A DNA stretch of 64,000 nucleotides from JADJWR01 sp963847675 (lineage in GTDB: Bacteria; Pseudomonadota; Gammaproteobacteria; Burkholderiales; Burkholderiaceae_F), in NCBI GenBank assembly GCA_963847675.1, contig CAWKAP010000004.1:1-64000 (forward strand). Reading direction: 5' to 3'. A program made the translations under genes and the position numbers. Every line of letters begins with the position of its first letter. The first letter of the stretch is position 1. Below the pieces are notes generated by a model. It had not been told where the DNA came from, searched no databases, and saw only the letters and a program-made list of their open reading frames with translations. Positions 18,694-29,323 of this stretch are shown here, piece by piece.

Positions 18694-19485
18694 ATGCTGC
18701 TCTGCCAGATCAGCGATCCGCATATCGTCGAAAGGGGCGCGCTGGCCTACGGCAAGGTCGACACGCCGAGCCACCTCGAGCGCTGCGTGCGCAAGATCCT
18801 CGCCCTGCCGCGCCGGCCCGACGTGGTCGTGGCCACCGGCGACCTGACCGACAACGCCACCGCCGGAGAGTACGGGCTGCTCGGCGAGATCCTTGCGCCG
18901 CTCGACATGCCGGTGTTCCTGGTGGTCGGCAACCACGATGACCGCGACGTGCTGCGCGCCGCGTTTCCCAGGCACGCCTACCTCGTTGGCGAAGACGGCT
19001 TCGTGCAGTACGTGGTCGAAGACTTCGCGGTGCGACTGGTCGTCCTCGACACGCTGATACCGGGCAAGCCGGGCGGCAAGCTGTGCGAACGGCGCCTGGC
19101 CTGGCTCGACCGCACCCTCGCGGCGTCGAACCGGCCGACGGTAGTCGCGCAGCATCATCCGCCGTTTGCCACCGGCCTGTCGTTCATGGACCGGATGAGC
19201 CTGGCGGATCCGGCCGCCGAGGGCGCGGTCATTTCGAAATACGCGTACGTCGAGCGGGTGATCGCCGGCCACCACCATCGCACGTCACAGGCGCGCTTTG
19301 CTGGCACGGTCGCCTCGATCTGCCCGAGCACCGCGCACCAGCTGCTGCTCGACCTGGTGCCCGGCGCCGACATCCGCTTCACCTTCGAGCCGTCCGGCTT
19401 CCAGCTTCACCTGTGGGACGGACGCCAGATGGTCACGCACACGGCGGTCGTGGAAGACTATCCGTCGTGGGGCGCGCGCGACTGA
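18694..19485 (+). CDS. cpdA: CpdA-like 3',5'-cyclic-nucleotide phosphodiesterase
   Basis: Class III cyclic-nucleotide phosphodiesterase of the calcineurin fold, 263 residues, intact. Metal-binding motifs in order are QISDPHIVE, VATGDLTDN, VVGNHDDRD, VAQHHPPF and IAGHHHRTS; GNHD and GHHH are the CpdA-type forms. Family enzymes hydrolyse cAMP (and sometimes cGMP), which would lower the ligand available to the two cNMP-binding proteins encoded downstream on the same strand. Substrate specificity is inferred. Confidence 0.85.
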   Translation: MLLCQISDPHIVERGALAYGKVDTPSHLERCVRKILALPRRPDVVVATGDLTDNATAGEYGLLGEILAPLDMPVFLVVGNHDDRDVLRAAFPRHAYLVGEDGFVQYVVEDFAVRLVVLDTLIPGKPGGKLCERRLAWLDRTLAASNRPTVVAQHHPPFATGLSFMDRMSLADPAAEGAVISKYAYVERVIAGHHHRTSQARFAGTVASICPSTAHQLLLDLVPGADIRFTFEPSGFQLHLWDGRQMVTHTAVVEDYPSWGARD

Positions 19486-19728
19486 GCGCGTGGTTCGTGG
19501 GAGCTGCCACGGCCGACAAGCGCAGTCGGCAGGTCGGAGCCACCACGATTGCCGATGTTCGTCGCCATGACGGCACGGCGCTCGTTGCTCGTCTCGAGGG
19601 CGAAGGTCTGCGCGTGCCCTCGCGCCGTTGCAGCGAGCCCGTGGCAGCGGCGGCCAGCGATGCCCGGGGTTGATTGGCGCATCGAGGAGACTGTGTTGGA
19701 ATGCGGCCGCTGACTTTTCGGGACCGTG

Positions 19729-22006
19729 ATGACCAGTAATTCGGGTGGTTGGCGGGAATGGTGGCGATCGCTGCTGCAGCGCGACGGTGTGGCGCGCGGC
19801 GATCATCGCCGGCGGGCTGACCGCTGCGCTCGTGCTTCCGGCCATCGAAGGCAGCTATGGCCTCGTGGCTTTTGGCCCGCTCGGCACCGACCACGTGCAG
19901 CTGGCGTTCCTGCTCGGCGCCGTCACGGCGGCGATCGCCTCGATCGCCACCGCGGCGTTCGGCCGCGGGCCGCTGCTCAGTGGCTCCAGCGGCGCGCTGG
20001 CCGTGCTGACCGCCTCTTTGATCACGGCGCTGGTCGCGGACTCGCACTTCCTCGGTGCCGACGGCCGGCCCTTCGTGCCGTTCGTGCTGGCCTATGTGGC
20101 CGCGGGCGTGGTGCTGGCCGGGGTGCTGCAGGCGCTGCTCGCCGCGCTGAAGCTCGGCGGGCTCGTGTACTTCATCCCCTTCCCGGTGCACGCCGGCTAC
20201 ATCAACGGCTCGGCGGTGTTGATGGTCGGGGCGATGATCCCGCACGTGCTCGGCCTGTCCACCCTGCACGGGCACCAGGTCGACTGGCAGAGCTTTCGCT
20301 GGCTGGCGCCGCTGATCGCCGCCTCGGCACTGGTGGTCGCCCTGCGGCCGCCACGCTGGACGCGGATCATCCCGCCGTACCTGACGGCACTGCTGGTAGC
20401 CACCGGGCTGCACCACCTGCTGTCGCTCACCCCGCTGGCCGGTTCGCTCGGCCCGCTGCTGCAGGCGCCGGTGTTCGAGTGGCCGCACATCGACGCGATG
20501 GCGCCGGTGTTCGACCAGCTCGGCGAAGGCGTGCTGTACAGCAACAAGTGGCCGCTGCTGCAGTTCGCGGTGGCGGTGGCGATGATGTCGACGCTGCAGA
20601 CCGCGCTCGCCGGCTCGTCGATCGACGAGTTCACGCGCAAGCGCCGCTACAGCGGGCGGGAGCTGTTCGGCCAGGGCGTGGCCAACATGGCGGTGGGCGT
20701 CTTCGGCGCGTCGCCGAGCTCTGCGTCGACCACCCGCAGCAAGCTGAACCTCGACGCCGGCGGCGACACGGTGATGTCGCGGCTGGTGTTCGGCGTCAGC
20801 CTGCTGGCGGCCCTGGCAGTGGGTCTGCCGCTGATGAACTTCCTGCCGATGGCGGCCGTCGCCGGCGTGTTCATCGCGCTGGCCATCGGCCTGCTCGACC
20901 GCTGGACCCGCGGCGGCGCGGCGATCCTGTGGCGGCAGGCGTTGAAGCGGCGGTTGCCGGTCTCGCTGGCGTGGAACTACGGCACGATGGTCGTCGTCGC
21001 GGCGATCACGGTGTTCGTCTCGCTGGCGGCGGCGATCCTGCTCGGCACGCTGGCGGCGATGGTGATGTTCATCCGCAGCAACAGCAAGCGGCCGATCCGC
21101 CAGGTGGTGCATGCTGATCAGCGCACCTCGCGCAAGATCCGGCCTGCCGCCGAGGCCGAACTGCTGCGTGCTCATGGCAAGAAGATTGCCTTGGTCGAAC
21201 TCGACGGCGCCCTTTTCTTCGGCACCGCGGAGGCGGCTGACGAGGAGATCGAGCATCTGGCGCACGGCGTGGACTACCTCGTCCTCGACTTCGAGCGGGT
21301 CGGCGAGGTCGATGCCAGCGGCGCTCGTGTGCTTTTGCTGGCAGCTGATTTCGTCCAGAGCCACGGCAAGCAGCTGCTGCTGGCCGGCCTGATGCCGCAC
21401 GATGCGCGCACGCGGATGATTCGCGGCATGGACGTGCACGGCCTGCTTGCCGATGCGCAGTTCTTCCACGACTCCGATCGCGCGCTCGAATACGCCGAGG
21501 ACCGGCTGCTGGCGAGCCTGATGCACGGGGAGGAGGAACGGCCCGTGCTCCGGCTCGAGGAAACGCTGCTCGGTTCCGGGCTCGACGCTCATGAACTCGA
21601 GCTGCTGTCCTCGCTGATGATCGAGCGACGGATCGCCAAGGGCGAGGCGGTGTTCCACCGCGGCGAACCGGGCGACGCGATGTATGTCTCGTTGCAGGGG
21701 CGGATCGGCATCTGGCTCCCCGCCAGCACCGAGAAGGGGGCGGGAGGACGCAGCCGCCGCATGGTCACCTATGCACCGGGCGTGGCGTTCGGCGAGATGG
21801 GATTGCTGCAGGGCCGCTCCCGCTCGGCGGACGCAGTCGCCGAGGAGGACGCCGTGGTCCTCGAACTGTCGAAAGCAGGGTACGAGCGGATCGCGGCGGA
21901 GAACCCGACCCTGCTCAGCAAGATGCTGCTGAACCTTGGCCTGCTGCTGTCGTCGCGCGTGCGCGCGCTGACCGACGAACTGGAAGCCGTGCACGGCATC
22001 CGCTAG
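19729..22006 (+). CDS. SulP-family anion transporter with STAS and cyclic-nucleotide-binding domains
   Basis: An inner-membrane SLC26/SulP transporter. About ten hydrophobic segments span residues 20-450, beginning IIAGGLTAALVLPAIEGS and including the GSSGALAVLTASL helix pair. A STAS domain follows (ALFFGTAEAADEEIE, DFERVGEVDASGARVLL), then a C-terminal cNMP-binding domain. Its phosphate-binding cassette retains the Glu (FGEMGLL) and the Arg (SRSADAV). The N-terminal 22 residues from ATG 19729 are joined to the rest by one extra base near 19795; from 19800 the gene is intact. The following phospholipase gene begins 81 bp downstream on the same strand. The transported anion cannot be told from sequence. 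Confidence 0.86.
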
Positions 22007-22087
22007 CGGGATCGCTATCGTTCGGTGTTGCGCGGTCGCGCCGGTGGCGTGCTTCCTGCGCGCCACGAAGAAGGAAACGGAAGATCG

Positions 22088-23967
22088 ATGACGGCTCCGG
22101 CGACAGCCCGTCCGCACTGCGAAGCACTGCTGGCGCAATACCTGACCTCGCTGTACGGCGACCTCGGGCGCGACACCATCGACTTCCTGCGCGAGCACGT
22201 GCAGTGGGTCGAGATCGCGCCGGGCGAGGTGCTGATGGAGCAGGGCGCGCCCGGCGACTCGGCGTACCTGTCGGTCAGCGGCCGGCTGCGTATCTACATG
22301 GCCGATGAGGACGGCGTGCCGCGCGCGGTGCGCGAACTCGGGCGCGGCGAGGTGATCGGCGAGATGAGCCTGTACACGGGCGAGCCGCGTTCGGCCACCG
22401 TGGTGGCGATCCGCGATTCGGTGCTGGCGCGGCTCGACAAGCCGCACTTCGAGGCGCTGCTGGCGCGGAATCCGAAGGTGTCGATGGTCTTCACGCGCCA
22501 GATCATCGGGCGCCTGCAGACCCAGCATCTGCGCCGGCCCGTGCCGGCGCCGGTGACGGTGGCGTTGCTGCCGGTATCCGGAGGCGTCGACCTGCCTCGC
22601 GTTCGTGCAGCGCCTGGCCGTGGAACTGGCGCGCTTCGGTCGCGTGTGCGTGGTGGATGCGGCAAGGATCGACGAGAGTCTCGAACGAGACCGGCAGCGC
22701 GGTGAGCGAGGACGCGGCACTCGACCAGCGCATCGCGACGGCACTCGATGCGCTCGAAGCGGAGCACGATTTCGTGCTGCTGCAGGGCGATGCGACTCCC
22801 GACGCGTGGACGCGGCGTTGCCTCCGCCACGGCGACGAGGTGCTGCTGGTCGCGGATGCGACGCAACCGCCGGCGCTGCATCCGATCGAGCAGGCGTGCT
22901 TCGCCGGCAGATCGGCGCGCAGCGAGGCGGCCGAGATCCTGGTCCTGCTGCATCCGGCGGACATCGCGTCGCCGCGCGGCGTGCGCCGGTGGACCACGCG
23001 CCGCCCGGTCACCGGGCACGTCAACATCCGCCCGGACCTCGAGCGCGACATGGCTCGCCTTGCACGGCTGATCAGCCGCAAGGCAGTCGGCCTGGTGCTC
23101 GGCGGCGGCGGCGCGCGCGGCTTTGCCCACCTCGGCATCTGGCGGGCGCTGAAGGCGCGCGGCATCGAGGTCGACTGCGTCGGCGGTACCAGCATCGGCG
23201 CGGTGATGGCCTCGCTGATGGCGGCCGATCCGCCGCTGGACAAGGCGATCGAAGTGGCGCGCGGCGCGTTTCGCGGCAATCCGACCGGCGACTACAACCT
23301 GCTGCCGCTGATGTCGCTGATCAAGGGGCGGCGCAGTCGCGCCGCGACGCAGCGCGCGATCCGCGAACTCGTTGGCGGGCCGATCGACATCGAGGATCTG
23401 TGGAAGGGCTACTTCTGCATCGCCAGCAACTACTCGCAGGGCCACGAACAGCGGCTGCGCGAGGGCGACCTCGGCCGGGCGCTGCAGGCCAGCAGCGCCA
23501 TCCCCGGTGCCCTGCCTCCGGTGGTGCTCGACGGCGACCTGCTGTGCGACGGCGGCACGTTCAACAATTTTCCGGTCGACGTGATGCGCGAGTCGCGCGG
23601 GGTAGGCACGGTGATCGGCATCGATCTCGGCGTGCGCAATCCGCGCCGGCTGGAGTTCGAAGAGGTGCCGAGCAGCTGGACGCTCCTGCTCGACCGCCTG
23701 CGGCCGCGCAGCAGGCGGCGCTACCGGTTGCCGTCGCTGGTCTCCTACCTGTTGAATATCACCATCCTGTACAGCATCTCGCGCCAGGACCAGGCGCGCC
23801 GGCTGACCGACCTGTACTTCAATCCGCCGCTGAAACGGGTCGGCCTGCTGCAGTGGGCGCGGTTCGATGAAATCGTCCGGCAGGGCGAGCAGTACGCCGC
23901 CGAGATCCTCGACGGTCTGTCCCCCGAGCAGAAGGCCGCGCTTGGCATGGCGGGGGAAAAGGTGTGA
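22088..23967 (+). CDS. Cyclic-nucleotide-binding patatin-like phospholipase (NTE/RssA type)
   Basis: The N-terminal cNMP-binding domain (residues about 20-150) keeps canonical Glu and Arg (GEMSLYTGEPRSATVVA). A Rossmann-like middle region follows, then a patatin domain (about 310-500) with oxyanion loop GGGGARG, nucleophile Ser in GTSIG and the catalytic Asp in DGGTFNNFP. This is the architecture of bacterial neuropathy-target-esterase homologues, predicted membrane-associated lysophospholipases. Two single-base insertions (near 22593 and 22683) interrupt the middle region only. It sits between a cNMP-binding transporter and a cyclase-like gene, 51 bp before the latter, which makes ligand control plausible. 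Confidence 0.87.
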
Positions 23968-24018
23968 AGGTCTGATGGTTTCAGAACAAGCGACACGGAT
24001 TCACGACCTGACGAGCCG

Positions 24019-26821
24019 ATGAGCGAACTGCGAGCGCTGCTGCTGACCGACGTCGTCGACAGCACCAAGCTGTCGGAGAAGATCGGCGACGCCGCGATGG
24101 CCGAGGTCTGGTCGGCGCACGACCGCGCCGCGCGCGACCTGCTGCCGGCCTGGCACGGCCGCGAGATCGACAAGACCGACGGCATGCTGCTGATGTTCGA
24201 CACGGCGGCTGACGCGGTGAACTACGCGATGGCCTACCACCGGGCGCTGGCGGCGATGCCCACGCCGCTGAAGGCGCGCGCCGGACTGCACGTCGGGCCG
24301 GTGATCCTGCGCGAGAACAGCGCCGAGGACGTCGCGCGCGGCGCCAAGCCGCTCGAGGTCGACGGCATGGCCAAGCCGACCGCGGCGCGGGTGATGTCCC
24401 TGGCACGTGGCGGGCAGATCCTCATCACGCCGGAGGCGCGCGCCGACCTCGGCGAAACCCCGTTGAAGCTGGAGTCGCACGGCCACTGGGTGATGAAGGG
24501 CGTCTCAGAGCCGATCGAACTGTTCGAGATCGGCGACGAAGAAACACGCTTCGCGGCGCCGCCGGACAGCGACAAGGTCTACCGCGTGGTCCGCGTCGGC
24601 GAACGCTGGGTGCCGGTGGCGCAGATGCCGAACAACCTGCCGCAGCAGGCCACCTCGTTCGTCGGCCGCGAGCGCGAGCTCGACGAGGTCAAGGCGCTGC
24701 TCGGCACGGCGCGGCTGATCACGCTGCTCGGGATGGGGGGGCTGGGCAAGACGCGGCTGTCGCTGCAGGTGGCCGCCGAGGTCATGCCGCAGTATCCGGA
24801 GGGCGCCTGGTTCATCGATCTGCACGCCGATCCGCGAGGAGGCGCTCGTCGTCGACGAGGCCGCGCGCGTTCTCGGCGTGACCGAGGAGCCGGGCCGGCC
24901 GCTGCTGCAGACGCTGGGCGCGCACCTGAAGTCGAAGCGGCTGCTGCTGATCCTCGACAACTGCGAGCAGGTGATCCACGCCGCGGCCGAACTGGTGGCG
25001 GCGATCCTGCGCGCGGCGCCGCAGGTGTGCGTCATCGCTTCCAGCCGCGAGTCGCTGCGCGTGCCGGGCGAGCAGGCCTACCCGATCCTGCCGCTGCCGC
25101 TGCCGAGGAAAGACGACAGCCTGGAGACGCTGGCGAGGTCAACGGCGGTGCGGCTGTTCGTCGATCGCGCCAAGGCGCACAAGCCGGCGTTCGCGCTCAC
25201 CGAAAAGGAGGCGCCGGCGGTCGCCGAGCTGGTGGCGCGGCTGGAGGGCATCCCGCTGGCGCTGGAACTGGCGGCGGCGCGGGTGAAGCTGATGTCGGTG
25301 GCCGACATCAACGCGCGGCTGAAGGACCGCTACAAGGTGCTCACCGGCGGCGCCCGTACGCTGCAGGCGCGGCAGCAGACGCTGCGGGCGCTGGTCGACT
25401 GGTCGTACGACCTTCTGAGCGACAACGAGAAGTGCCTGCTCGACCGGCTGGCCGTGTTCGTCGGCGGGTTCGACCTCGCCGCGGCCGAGGCCGTGTGCGG
25501 CGCCGAGCCGCTCGACGCGATGGACGTGCTCGACCTGCTCGGCTCGCTGGTGGAGAAGTCGCTGGTGATGCTCGACGAGCGGGACGACAGCAGCCGCTAC
25601 CGGATGCTGGAGACGATCCGGGAGTACGCGATGGAGAAGCTGATCGCCCGCGGCGACGAGACGGCGACGGCGGTGCGGCACTGCGAGCACTACTTTGCGT
25701 TCGCCAAGGAAGCGCGCGAGGGCATCAAGACCGAGCAGCGGCACTGGATCGATCGGATAGAGGCCGACCTGGACAACCTGCGCGCCGCCACTGCACTGGC
25801 GCTGGCCGGTGGCGTCGACCCGTTCATCGCCATCAAGTTCGCCGTCGCCCTGAACGGATACTGGATGCTCCGCGGCCGAGCGACCGAGGGTCGCGAAGTC
25901 GTGCGCGCAGCGCTGGCATTGCCGGCGGTGCAGGAATCCGACATGGCGCAGGCGTGGGCGCTGTACGTTGGAGCGGCGCTGGCCGCGAGCCAGAGCGACC
26001 ACGCGCAGGCAAGCGAGATGCTGGAACTTTGCCTGGCGCTTCGACGCCGGCTAGGCAATGAGGTGGAAATCGCGGCGACGCTATCGACGCTCGCGCTCGC
26101 GAGGCTGCAGGCCGGTGACGCGGCCGGTGCCACTGAGGGAGAGCGCGAAGCGCTGCAGGTCTTCAGAAAGCTCGGCGATCGCCGGGGCGAGGCGATCGGG
26201 CTCGTGCACCTCGGGCAGTACGCCCTCTGGCGTGGCGACGAGACTGCGGCGCGCGAGCACCTGGTGCAGGGCCTGCAGATTGCACGCGACATCGGCCACC
26301 GCGAGACCGAAGCCGAGTGCGAACTTGTGCTTGGCGCAGCCGACTGCGAGGCCGGAGATCCCGGTGCGGGCGGTTCGCGTCTCGAGCGCTCGCTGGAAAT
26401 CTGCCGCGAGGCGGCCGACAAGCGCGGCGAAGCGAAGGCGATCTGGTTTCAGGGCCGGATCGCGCTGGATTCCGGCGACACCGCGGCGGCGCGGCAGCGG
26501 TTCAGCGAGGCGCTGCGCGCCTTTCAGGCGTTCGAAATGCGCGAGGAACTACTGGGCTGCCTTGAGGACCATGCCGCACTGCTGCTTGCCGAGGGTCGGC
26601 CGGGAGACGGACTGCGCCTGGCGTCGATGGCCACGGGCATGCGCGAGCGGCTGGAACTCGTGCCCTCGCGCAGCGCTTCCGAGCGTTGGCAGGCGCGGCT
26701 GGCTGCGCTACGCGCGGCGCTGCCGGCGCCAGAAGCCGAGAACGCCTGGGATGAGGGACGGAACTGGAGTACTGACGAGGCGGTTCGGGCCGCGCTGGCG
26801 GCTACCGCCACGCCAGCGTGA
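24019..26821 (+). CDS. Class III nucleotide cyclase domain - STAND ATPase - TPR protein
   Basis: A signalling protein of about 930 residues. The class III cyclase domain (about 1-180) has metal Asp residues in LLTDVVDST and KTDGMLLMF and the Arg of AARVMSLA, but the transition-state Asn position of the usual GxxVNxAAR reads GMAKPTAAR, with Pro in its place. A STAND/NB-ARC ATPase follows (SFVGRERELDEVKALL; P-loop GMGGLGKTRL; Walker B LLLILDNCEQV; GIPLALELAAARV), then TPR-like helices to the end. One extra base near 24836 breaks the frame. Such cyclase-STAND-TPR proteins are common in actinobacteria and some proteobacteria. Cyclase activity is uncertain because of the missing Asn. Confidence 0.85.
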
Positions 26822-26867
26822 GCGCATCGCCAAAGGGCGCGCGCGATTCAGGCGCTGGCGTGTCTGG

Positions 26868-27644
26868 TCAGCAGTCGGCGAGCGCCGATTGCGAGGACCG
26901 GCGCCGGCGAATGCGTGCGACCCAGCCGGTCGCGAACAGCGCGCTGGCGATCAACGCCAGGCTGCCCGGCTCGGGAATAGCGACTGCCCCCTCGCGCAAG
27001 AGCCCCGTAAACACCGGCGTGCAGCAAGGGTCTTCCACGTTTGCGCGCCAGATCTGCAGATCTGGCGGGCCGCCGTTGCCGTTCGAAACGGCGGTAGCGC
27101 CGCCGGCGCCGCCAGGACCCTTAATGAACAATATCGGGCCGCTATAGGTCAGCGGGAGCGGCGTAGTGGGCAGAAGGGGATCGGTAATTTCTGCTGCCCC
27201 GTCAATGACGAATTGCAGCGCGAACTGATACACAGTTCCACTCGGCGTCAACCACTCCGAAAGTCCCGTCTGCAACTGCACGATCTTGTTGGCCGCGTAC
27301 TCGACCTTGGTGACCGAATCTATCGCACCGTCCGGATTGAACGTCAAAGTCTCGTTGATATCAGCGCCAAGCAGCTTGCCTGTCAGCGTGACGGCTGCAG
27401 ACTGCACGTTGACCGGTCCGCAAGGCGGGTCATCAGGCTCGCTTGATCCTGCACCGGTTGTTGGGCAATCGGTATCGACGGCGAACGTCCCTGACCACAA
27501 CAAGTTCAGATTGAACGGCGGAGTCCCGAACGGCGGATCCCAGGCGCCTGTGTAAATCACCGCCTGCGCCGGCCCGACGCTGCACAGCAGCGCTGTCATC
27601 GCCGTGACCCCGGTCCACAGCACTCGTTCAAGGTAGGTCCGCAC
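26868..27644 (-). CDS. PEP-CTERM sorting-domain protein
   Basis: A secreted protein of 258 residues. The GTG start (27644) is chosen because AGGAG lies six bases upstream. An N-terminal signal peptide (TALLCSVGPAQA) precedes a beta-rich body with no recognised enzyme domain, including two Cys pairs. The C-terminus is a classical PEP-CTERM tripartite signal: IPEPGSLALIASALF, a hydrophobic helix and the basic tail ARIRRRR, followed by ten more residues. Such proteins are processed by an exosortase (not in this window) and are linked to exopolysaccharide and floc matrix. A sigma-54-type promoter lies upstream. Confidence 0.88.
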   Translation of the reverse strand: MRTYLERVLWTGVTAMTALLCSVGPAQAVIYTGAWDPPFGTPPFNLNLLWSGTFAVDTDCPTTGAGSSEPDDPPCGPVNVQSAAVTLTGKLLGADINETLTFNPDGAIDSVTKVEYAANKIVQLQTGLSEWLTPSGTVYQFALQFVIDGAAEITDPLLPTTPLPLTYSGPILFIKGPGGAGGATAVSNGNGGPPDLQIWRANVEDPCCTPVFTGLLREGAVAIPEPGSLALIASALFATGWVARIRRRRSSQSALADC

Positions 27645-27736
27645 CGTCAGCTCCTGCAAAGGTTGGCGTCCGGGGCTGAGCCCCATGCGGCCGGAAAAAT
27701 CGCGATCGGCGGAGAATGCAGCCGAAGCGCACTATA

Positions 27737-27753
27737 AGCAAGGCACGTACCAA
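27737..27753 (-). promoter_or_regulatory. Sigma-54 (-24/-12) promoter for the PEP-CTERM gene
   Basis: On the minus strand TTGGTACG-TGCC-TTGCT matches the sigma-54 consensus YTGGCACG-N4-TTGCW with a single change (C to T). The invariant GG and GC are separated by ten bases as required. Transcription would start near 27726, giving a leader of about 80 nt to the GTG start. PEP-CTERM genes elsewhere are known to depend on RpoN with the PrsK/PrsR pair. Confidence 0.6.
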
Positions 27754-27825
27754 GAATGCGCAAGATATTGTTTGCAATCCGCATTGACCTTCCGCCAACC
27801 GTTTCCGATCGGACCAGTGTAAGAA

Positions 27826-27852
27826 AAGCCGACAGTCTGGGATCGTCGGCTT
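27826..27852 (-). terminator. Intrinsic terminator after the extradiol dioxygenase gene
   Basis: An 8-bp perfect stem (AAGCCGAC / GTCGGCTT) lies 29 bp beyond the dioxygenase stop. On the minus strand it is followed by TTCTTAC, extending the T-run of the stem. Confidence 0.65.
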
Positions 27853-27880
27853 AAGCCTGCGCACCTTGCCTGCGGGCCGG

Positions 27881-28717
27881 CTAGGAGCGGAGCCTCCACC
27901 CGCTGCAGGGCTGCCGCCCCGGCCAGAACGCGTAGGCATCCATCGCCAGCACGCCGCTGTCGATGCCGAGATCGAAGTTCTCGACCCGCGGCGCCGGCCC
28001 GACTGCACCGAACGCGAACGGCAACGGCAGGAAGTGCTCGTCGGTCGGATGCGCGCGGCGCGCGTGCGGCGCGAGTTCGAGCCAGCGGCCGAGGCGGTCG
28101 CGGTCGTCGCGGCGCAGGGCGTCGTCGACCCAGCCGGTGAACTCGCGCACGTAGGGCTCGGCTTCGGTTTCGGTCGGCTGCATCCGATGCTTGCGAGCAA
28201 AGGCGATCCATTCGCGCAGGTTGTGAGTGAGATGGCCGGAGCCGACGATCAGCACGCCTCCGTCGCGCAGCGGCGCCAGGATCTCGCCGAGTCGCAGGTG
28301 GTGCGCGGCGCCGAGTTGCGTCTGCAGTGAAATCTGCACGACCGGCACGTCGGCCTGCGGATACATGTGCAGCAGCGGCACCCAGGCGCCGTGGTCCAGC
28401 CCACGACAGCCGTTGCCGTTGGCGGGCATGCCGGCGGCACGGATGAGGTCGATCGCGCGCTGCGCCACCTCGGGCGCGCCGGGGGCCGGGTAGCGCAATT
28501 CGTAGAGTGCGGGCGGAAAGCCGCCGAAGTCGTGGATCGTCTCCGGCCGGTTTCCGGTCGTCAGCATCGGCCACTCGCTTTCCCAGTGCGCGGAGGCGAC
28601 GAGGACGGCGCTTGGTCGCGGCAGGTCGCGGCCGAGCGCCGCCCACGCCGCACCGGCGCGCCCGGCCTGCAAGGCGTGCATCGGCGAGCCGTGCGAGATG
28701 AAGAGTGTGGGCAGCAT
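27881..28717 (-). CDS. DODA-type extradiol aromatic ring-opening dioxygenase (YgiD-like)
   Basis: A 278-residue class III extradiol dioxygenase related to 4,5-DOPA dioxygenase. Metal-ligand His residues are visible in LFISHGSPMHA, SAHWES, LDHGAWVPLLHMYP and GSGHLTHNLR. The ATG at 28717 immediately precedes the conserved PTLFISHGSP start. The gene is intact, followed by an intrinsic terminator, and is on the same strand as DoxX 100 bp upstream. The pair is commonly found as a LysR-controlled unit in betaproteobacteria. The physiological catechol substrate is unknown. Confidence 0.9.
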   Translation of the reverse strand: MLPTLFISHGSPMHALQAGRAGAAWAALGRDLPRPSAVLVASAHWESEWPMLTTGNRPETIHDFGGFPPALYELRYPAPGAPEVAQRAIDLIRAAGMPANGNGCRGLDHGAWVPLLHMYPQADVPVVQISLQTQLGAAHHLRLGEILAPLRDGGVLIVGSGHLTHNLREWIAFARKHRMQPTETEAEPYVREFTGWVDDALRRDDRDRLGRWLELAPHARRAHPTDEHFLPLPFAFGAVGPAPRVENFDLGIDSGVLAMDAYAFWPGRQPCSGWRLRS

Positions 28718-28816
28718 GGCGGTGCTCAGGCCATCAGTAGCGCGCGGCGATCGCGCTGGCGCGGCAGGGTGCGACAGGCGAGCAACTCGGTCAACGGAGC
28801 GCGGATCAACCATCGA

Positions 28817-29242
28817 TCAGGCGGTTTGCAGCTGCGGCCGAGTTGCGCCGCGCAGGTTCGCCAGCGCATAGGCGCCATCGCCAAGCAGCGCCTGGGCAAC
28901 AGCGGCGGCGGTCAGGAAGGCGGGGTATTCCCAGCCGCCGTTCGGTGCCGAGAAGAGCCAGCCGTTGCCGAGATGCGCCCACGTCGCACCGAGCAGCACC
29001 GGCACCAGCGCCGCCGCGACCCAGCGCGAGCCAAGCCCGGCGATGAGCAGCACGCCACCGACCAGTTCCGCCGCGAACACCGCGTAGCCGAGGAAGCCCG
29101 GCAGGCCGATCGACTGGAAGAACTGCGCCGTGCCGGGCAGGGTGAAGACAAGCAGCTTGAGCAGTGCGTGGGCGACAAACATCGTGCCCAGCGACAGGCG
29201 CAGGACGAGGGCGGCGTAGGGGGCGGTGCGGTCTTCGATCAT
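28817..29242 (-). CDS. DoxX-family membrane protein
   Basis: A 141-residue inner-membrane protein with four hydrophobic segments (LVLRLSLGTMFVAHALLKL, FLGYAVFAAELVGGVLLIAG, VAAALVPVLLGATWAHL and the C-terminal ALANL region). The DoxX/SURF4-like family includes quinone-linked and redox-stress proteins of poorly defined function. The ATG at 29242 has GGAG eight bases upstream, excluding longer forms. It is transcribed divergently from a LysR gene and upstream of the dioxygenase, suggesting one LysR-regulated operon. Confidence 0.88.
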   Translation of the reverse strand: MIEDRTAPYAALVLRLSLGTMFVAHALLKLLVFTLPGTAQFFQSIGLPGFLGYAVFAAELVGGVLLIAGLGSRWVAAALVPVLLGATWAHLGNGWLFSAPNGGWEYPAFLTAAAVAQALLGDGAYALANLRGATRPQLQTA

Positions 29243-29323
29243 GGTTTTCTCCGTCAAGGGTTGGGTTCGGTCTTGATGGGCTCGTCCCGCCTGGTGCGGT
29301 CCGTCCACTAGCTCGAACTGTAT

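Noticed and set aside
19458..19682. A 74-codon minus-strand open frame in the cpdA-SulP gap
   Set aside because: No ribosome-binding site, domain or codon signal; it overlaps the cpdA end.
19433..22744. A 1103-codon minus-strand open frame
   Set aside because: Gln/Arg/His-rich composition antisense to the SulP and patatin genes; no start, domain or ribosome-binding site.
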